Source of the DNA: Thermothelomyces thermophilus ATCC 42464
Taxonomy: Eukaryota > Ascomycota > Sordariomycetes > Sordariales > Chaetomiaceae
Direction of reading: 5' to 3'
Assembly (NCBI RefSeq): GCF_000226095.1
Contig: NC_016475.1
Coordinates: 3,720,001 to 3,784,000 of the forward strand
Length of the DNA: 64,000 bases
Position numbers and translations under genes: made by a program. Below the pieces are notes generated by a model. The model had not been told where the DNA came from. It worked only from the letters and a program-made list of their open reading frames with translations, and ran no database searches. Shown one piece after another: positions 59,635-64,000 of this stretch (the first letter of the stretch is position 1; each line of letters opens with the position of its first letter).

Positions 59635-62054
59635 TCATAAAATCAAGTACAAGCTGCAGAGGATGCTCGGTCCCGTGAAGATACCCAGCCAGAAGATGAC
59701 GTTGCCCAAGGTCGCCCGGTTGCGCAGCCATTTCGTCCTGCTGAGCCTCACCAGCTACCGAACACGCGCGTTAGTAATCTAAAACAGCGGGTCCGGACGA
59801 GCAAACGAATACTTACAGGTAGCTGGCACATTTGCAGGAAGAGCAGGTAGCCCCTTAGCTTCTTGAAGATGCACCACATGATCAGCTCGTGGACGCAGGC
59901 CGAAAGAAAGAAAGTGATGAGGGTCGCGGTGTGCTTGTCGACCTTCATGGCCGAGATGGAGCTGTGGTAGACGTGCCGCAGCAGGAAGTTGTGCACCGGC
60001 CGGTTCCAGTCCCGAGCGAACTGATCCCACGAGACACAGTTCCACCAGGCGCCGTAGAATCCGCGATCGGCAAAGTAGGTCAGCTCGGCCAGGAAGTTGA
60101 GGATGGTCTCCCAGATGAGGTACCAGGTCAGCAGATACTCCATCATGAAGGGGAATATCAAGTCCAGGAGCATCCAGGGGAACTGGCGGAACCGGCCGGC
60201 CAGCGGGACGCCCTCTTCCTTCATGCGCACCGTATCCATGACGACCGGGTAGATGAAGGCCTGCGAGATCATGATCATGACGAAGATGATGCCGAAACAG
60301 GCCGCCGCCTTCTCGGCGGCGTAGTACCAGTTGATGGATCCGGAGCGGGGGTACTGAAGCTCATAAACCACCGTCGGCAGCACGATGTACTCGTAATGGT
60401 TGCGCAGAGTCAGGTTGTTGGGGTACTCGCGGCCGGGCTCCGTCGACTTGCCCCTGAGCTCGTCCGACAGGGCGTCCACCTCCCACTTCAACACCTCCTC
60501 AAAGACGCGAACCTGCTCCTGGTCCAGCGGCTCGCCCGAGTCGATGGCCGCGACGATCTTCTCGGCGTCCAGGATGTTCTCGGCCGGCAGGGACTGCCGC
60601 CTCTCTCTCGCCGACGGAACCTTGGCGAGGTGAGCCGTGTGGATATCCGAGACGGGCGGCTCAGTAGCCGACGGCGAGGAGATGGGCGAGATTCGTTCCA
60701 ACTCCTTGATCCTAGCCAGTAGGAGCTCTCGCTGTTTGTACAGGGAACTCAGGTAGCCATTGTAGAAAGCGTACGAGTGCTGCTTCATGAGCATGACGAG
60801 CCCATGCAGCACGAAAAAAACAGTGTGCGTCCAGGGCCAGTCCCTCAGCCTGGTGAATCCGACCACACCGGCGATAAAGAGGGTTTGCCAAACCTGCCGC
60901 GAGAGTTATCGTTAGCAACAAGTCCCTGCTTCATCCCAAACACGGCAAAACAAAAAGAGATAACAAGAAGGATGGGGGGCAGAAGCATCGAGAGTGCAAG
61001 CAAGGATCAGAGGGATGATAAACTTACGTTTTGCAATATCCAGCCCGCCCTGTCCCCTGCCAACAGTTGTCAGTCAAGTAAGTGGTCGTTATAATTAGGC
61101 TGTGACGGAGAGTCATTCGGGAGCGGAGTAATAGCAGTCCCCGTCTGGGCAGTATACGAAAACTTGCAAGAGGAGCAGCAAAACACCGAGGGAAGAAGAA
61201 GAGATGGGCTGCTTACAATCGACCCAACCGCCGCGGATGCCATACCGCTGCAGCGCCCAGCCGAACCCGGTGGCGGCGCACATGACGCCGTCGGCGACGG
61301 CCAGCACCAGCACCTCGCGCCCGTGGCCGCCCCCGAACATGGTGCGCATGATCTCGTTGGTGCCCAGCGGGCTGCCGTGCGCGCGCCAGTTGATCGCGGC
61401 GATCTTGACGACGAACAGGAACACGGCCATCCAGAAGAGGGTGAAGAAGCCGTGGAAGGGCGAGTTGGCCGCGTTCGGGTTCTGGCGGTCGAAGGCGGTG
61501 AAGGCTCGGGTGAAGACGGGGGCGGTGAACTTGTGCCTGGAGGTTGTTTTCCTGACCAGGTTGTAGTGGTGGTGTTGGTGTTGGTGTTGGTGTTGTTGTT
61601 GGTTGTGATGGGCGGGTATCACGTCCTCGTAGGACGTGGTCGAAGGGGTTGTGGATATGTTGGAGAGGGAGAGCGCATCGGGGGAGGAGGCTTGTGGAAG
61701 GTCTGCTCCTGGTCGTGATGGCGAGCGGAGGGGGAAGCGGTTCCAGCGGTTCCCCTTTCCTGGACGTGAGCGGTGACGGACATCGTGAGCTACCGGTGAT
61801 GGTGTTGTCTGGTCGTGTGACGGAGAGGCGACCGGGGGCTTCCGTCTCCTCATCCCAGTAATACCAAGACCTTCAATCGAGTGGCCGGATGGTATATCGC
61901 CCCTATCAGCTTCACTCCGAGTCTCAGAATCGGGGGTGAGCATCCCTGACGCCTCGTTCTCATCATGGAGGGTCTCCGGCATCGAATCGGCGCCGACCGA
62001 TGCAAACGGACATTCATCGCCGGCGCAAGAGAGGGGAGTCATGACTGCGTTCAT
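59635..62054 (-). CDS. are2: Sterol O-acyltransferase (ARE1/ARE2 type, MBOAT)
   Basis: ER enzyme that esterifies sterols with acyl-CoA for storage in lipid droplets. Minus-strand exons are 61217-62054, 61028-61056 (29 nt), 59817-60893 and 59635-59754, giving 687 aa. Residues 1 to about 190 are hydrophilic and disordered, with a Gln/His tract (HHNQQQHQHQHQHHHYN). Multiple membrane segments follow, starting FFTLFWMAVFLFVVKIAAI. A charged cytosolic loop holds EEVLKWEVDALSDEL. The MBOAT core has the family motif in the form FYGAWWN (residues 568-574), then CVSWDQFARDWNRPVHNFL. The active-site His is in LSACVHELIM (His624). The C-terminus ends with a hydrophobic WLGIFTGPSILCSLYLIL. DGAT1 is the closest alternative; overall sequence favours ARE. 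Confidence 0.9.
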
Positions 62055-63099
62055 GCTGGTGATGACTTCGGGCTCGGAACCGGACGCAGAGCGGACACCG
62101 TTGGGCTGCTATTCCTCTCTACGACTTACACGGGTTGACGGTCGAAGTGCGACGGGGCAAACAACAAACGATACGCCAATTATTCAAGAATCCCTCAATA
62201 ACCCAAGGAGTTTTTTTTCTTTTTTTTTTTAAAAAAAATGATGCTAGAAACTGGGAGGTTCAAACAAGTATATACGGCTCGTGGCCTTTGGCGTGGGAAG
62301 CTATCTGATGAGGCTTGGTCAGCTCTAGAGGAATGAGTAAGCATTGACGCAGTTCATTTTGGATCCCGCCTGACATCCCGATCCTATTTATCCAATATCG
62401 CATCAACAACTGGGGAGCTAGCCGCACTCAGTTACAATGCCGGATTCATCGGATCAACCGGGTACAATATTACGAAAGACGGGAATGCTAACATAAGAGG
62501 TGGCGGATTTCGGGCGTCGATCGTTCGACCGTCGGACCTTGTCCAAGGCGCGAAGAGCGAGCCAAACTACACGACAAAATCAATGGCGCTTGATGTACTC
62601 GTTACTTGCCGAGCCTGTCCTGAAGAAGACGGACAGAAATAAACCCCGAAAGGGCTCAAACGTTATCCTTTGTGCTTGCTTTCACAAGGGCAGAATGGAG
62701 GGAGGAAGAGGGTTAGGGTTGAATATGTCTGATGTTTGCCCCATTACTCGGCAGGGTCAGTCTCACCACCATCACCTTTCAAGGGTTCAAAATGTGGTCT
62801 ATGGACCTCAGGGATAATCTATCCCGGAATTACCGGGGTAGGCTGCTCACGCGAGCTCGACCATCTTGATGCGATGGTTCATACTCTGCACTGGGCAACC
62901 AGTGTCGCCCAACCTCCGCACCTGCGAATGAACCGCTGTCAACAGGACAATCAACAGACCATCCAGGAGCACTGGTAAGACATCCTGCGAATGTTCTCGC
63001 AGACTTAGCAGGCGCCCACTTGCGGGGCCGTTGTTCATCTTCATCAAGACATCAGTCCGGTGGTATCATTTTCATTTCATTTCATTCCATCTCAACAAT
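62055..63099. other. Intergenic, no gene recognised
   Basis: 1.05 kb between the acyltransferase start and the end of tyrosyl-tRNA synthetase. It includes a T-run/A-run near 62,210-62,238. It should hold the acyltransferase promoter; no gene or tRNA was seen. Confidence 0.45.
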
Positions 63100-64000
63100 T
63101 CAGTTCGGAGCCTCCTCGCCTGACCGGACAGGTAGTTCCTTCTCCTTGGCCTCGGCCTGAGCCTGATCCTTTCCAGCTCCTGGGTAGCGCGTCCCCTTAT
63201 TCTTGACCTTCTTCTCCTTCTTTGGGGGTGGTGGGTAGGCTTTCTCAGCGATCTCCTGCCACTCCTTCGAGGCCTGGAATGCCTCTTGGATGGGGGCGAG
63301 GAGCGAGTTGAGGTCTTTGGTAATGGCCGGTTTGAGAAGTTGTGGTGTCAACTGGCATGTATGTGAGCTCCCGATATTCTTCAACATGAGCCTACTAGGA
63401 TGAACTTACCACATCGTTCTTGTAATCCTCGCGAAGCTTCTCGATGTCAGTATACACGAGCGGTTCTAACCCGTCCCGCTCGCGCTCGATGCGGAACTCC
63501 CCGTTGCCACGCAGGCGCGCAGCAGGCAACAGGACGAATTCGATAAAGGCTATCAGGCCGTTGTCCTCGACAACTTGTGGCGCAGCGTGCGCCTTCTTGA
63601 TCTTCTTCGCAACCGTTTCCGGGGGGTCGAGCAGGTCGATCTTGCTGTCCGGGTCACTCGAGCTCATCTTGCCGCCGTGCAACCCGGGAACCATGGGGTT
63701 CAGCAAGTGGGCACGCTCCCTGTAGCCCAGCTTCGGCAGCCACTCCTTGGCCGCGGTGAAGAGCTTCCGCTGGTCCATCCCGCCAAACTGCGCGTCGCAG
63801 TCCAGGTACTGCTCGTCCAGCACCTGCAGGATGGGGTAGAGCAGGCCGCTCAGGGGCGCGTTGTCCGTCTGCTTGACCACTTCGGCGCCGGCCTTCTTCG
63901 CATCGTGCTCCGAGATGATCGACGCCATCTTGTACACGTCCATGACGTACTCGGGGCTCTTCTGGTACGAGCTGCCGAGCACTACCCGCAGCTTCTCGGT
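63100..64000 (-). CDS. tys1: Cytosolic tyrosyl-tRNA synthetase, C-terminal part
   Basis: Class I aminoacyl-tRNA synthetase that charges tRNA-Tyr. The gene runs off the right edge, so the N-terminus with the HIGH-type motif is missing. Exons present are 63410->64000 and 63100-63351; intron 63352-63409 is GT-AG. Visible landmarks are YPILQVLDEQYLDCDAQFGGMDQRK (tyrosine and ATP site region), LGYRERAHLLNPMVPGL and the KMSSS signature in GGKMSSSDPDSK. The domain then continues GNGEFRIERERDG and ends LKPAITKDLNSLLAPIQEAF. A Lys/Pro-rich tail (AYPPPPKKEKKVKNKG) ends EEAPN, the usual fungal eukaryote-type extension. Nothing abnormal was seen. Confidence 0.95.

Noticed and set aside
59889-60722. 277-codon plus frame opposite the sterol acyltransferase
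   Set aside because: It is an antisense shadow of the MBOAT exon; the minus strand carries conserved motifs.
1-64000. Secondary-metabolite cluster, CRISPR array, Starship or toxin system
   Set aside because: No synthase, tailoring enzyme, spacer-repeat array, tyrosine-recombinase captain or toxin-like gene was found; flanking genes are housekeeping.

Overview
The window comes from a filamentous ascomycete, most likely a thermophilic Chaetomiaceae species close to Thermothelomyces/Myceliophthora. The evidence is short GT-AG introns, GC-rich genes, a secreted GH6 cellobiohydrolase that matches from memory the Myceliophthora CBM-less enzyme, and an AT-rich block of retrotransposons mutated by repeat-induced point mutation (RIP). 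Species assignment is inference; no search was run.

Left arm (1-11,220, normal GC). In order: the 3' end of a hexapeptide-repeat O-acetyltransferase (+); the AP-3 adaptor mu subunit (-), head to head with a small DUF4536/DMAC1-like membrane protein (+); and the GH6 cellobiohydrolase (-) with a TATA box. About 3 kb of gene-free DNA follows.

Central island (about 11,225-44,210). This is 33 kb of AT-rich, stop-littered DNA without an intact gene. It resolves into layered Ty3/gypsy elements, all with gag-pol on the minus strand. Element A (12,292-19,849) and element C (36,828-44,378) belong to one chromodomain-bearing family with 425-428 bp LTRs and 5 bp target duplications. Element D (25,866-33,114) has 330 bp LTRs and is nested inside an older chromovirus, B (about 22.6-25.9 and 33.1-35.1 kb). 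Element A interrupts a decayed coding region of unknown family (about 20.3-22.04 kb and perhaps 11.97-12.29 kb). Element D carries an extra plus-strand, TATA-led reading frame between integrase and its 3' LTR. All four reverse transcriptase YxDD boxes have lost at least one Asp to Asn, as G-to-A RIP predicts.

Right arm (44,380-64,000, normal GC). In order: ribosomal protein eL18 (+); mitochondrial rRNA methyltransferase Mrm2 (-); a long coiled-coil protein with an AT-hook (-), divergent from OST3, an oligosaccharyltransferase subunit (+); a YPR011C-like mitochondrial carrier (-); an RRM/RS splicing factor (-); a sterol O-acyltransferase ARE2-like MBOAT (-); and the 3' part of cytosolic tyrosyl-tRNA synthetase (-). 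These are housekeeping genes with no shared pathway. The GH6 gene stands closest to the silent island on the left and eL18 closest on the right. Exon structures were derived by hand from splice consensus, reading frame and recalled family sequence.
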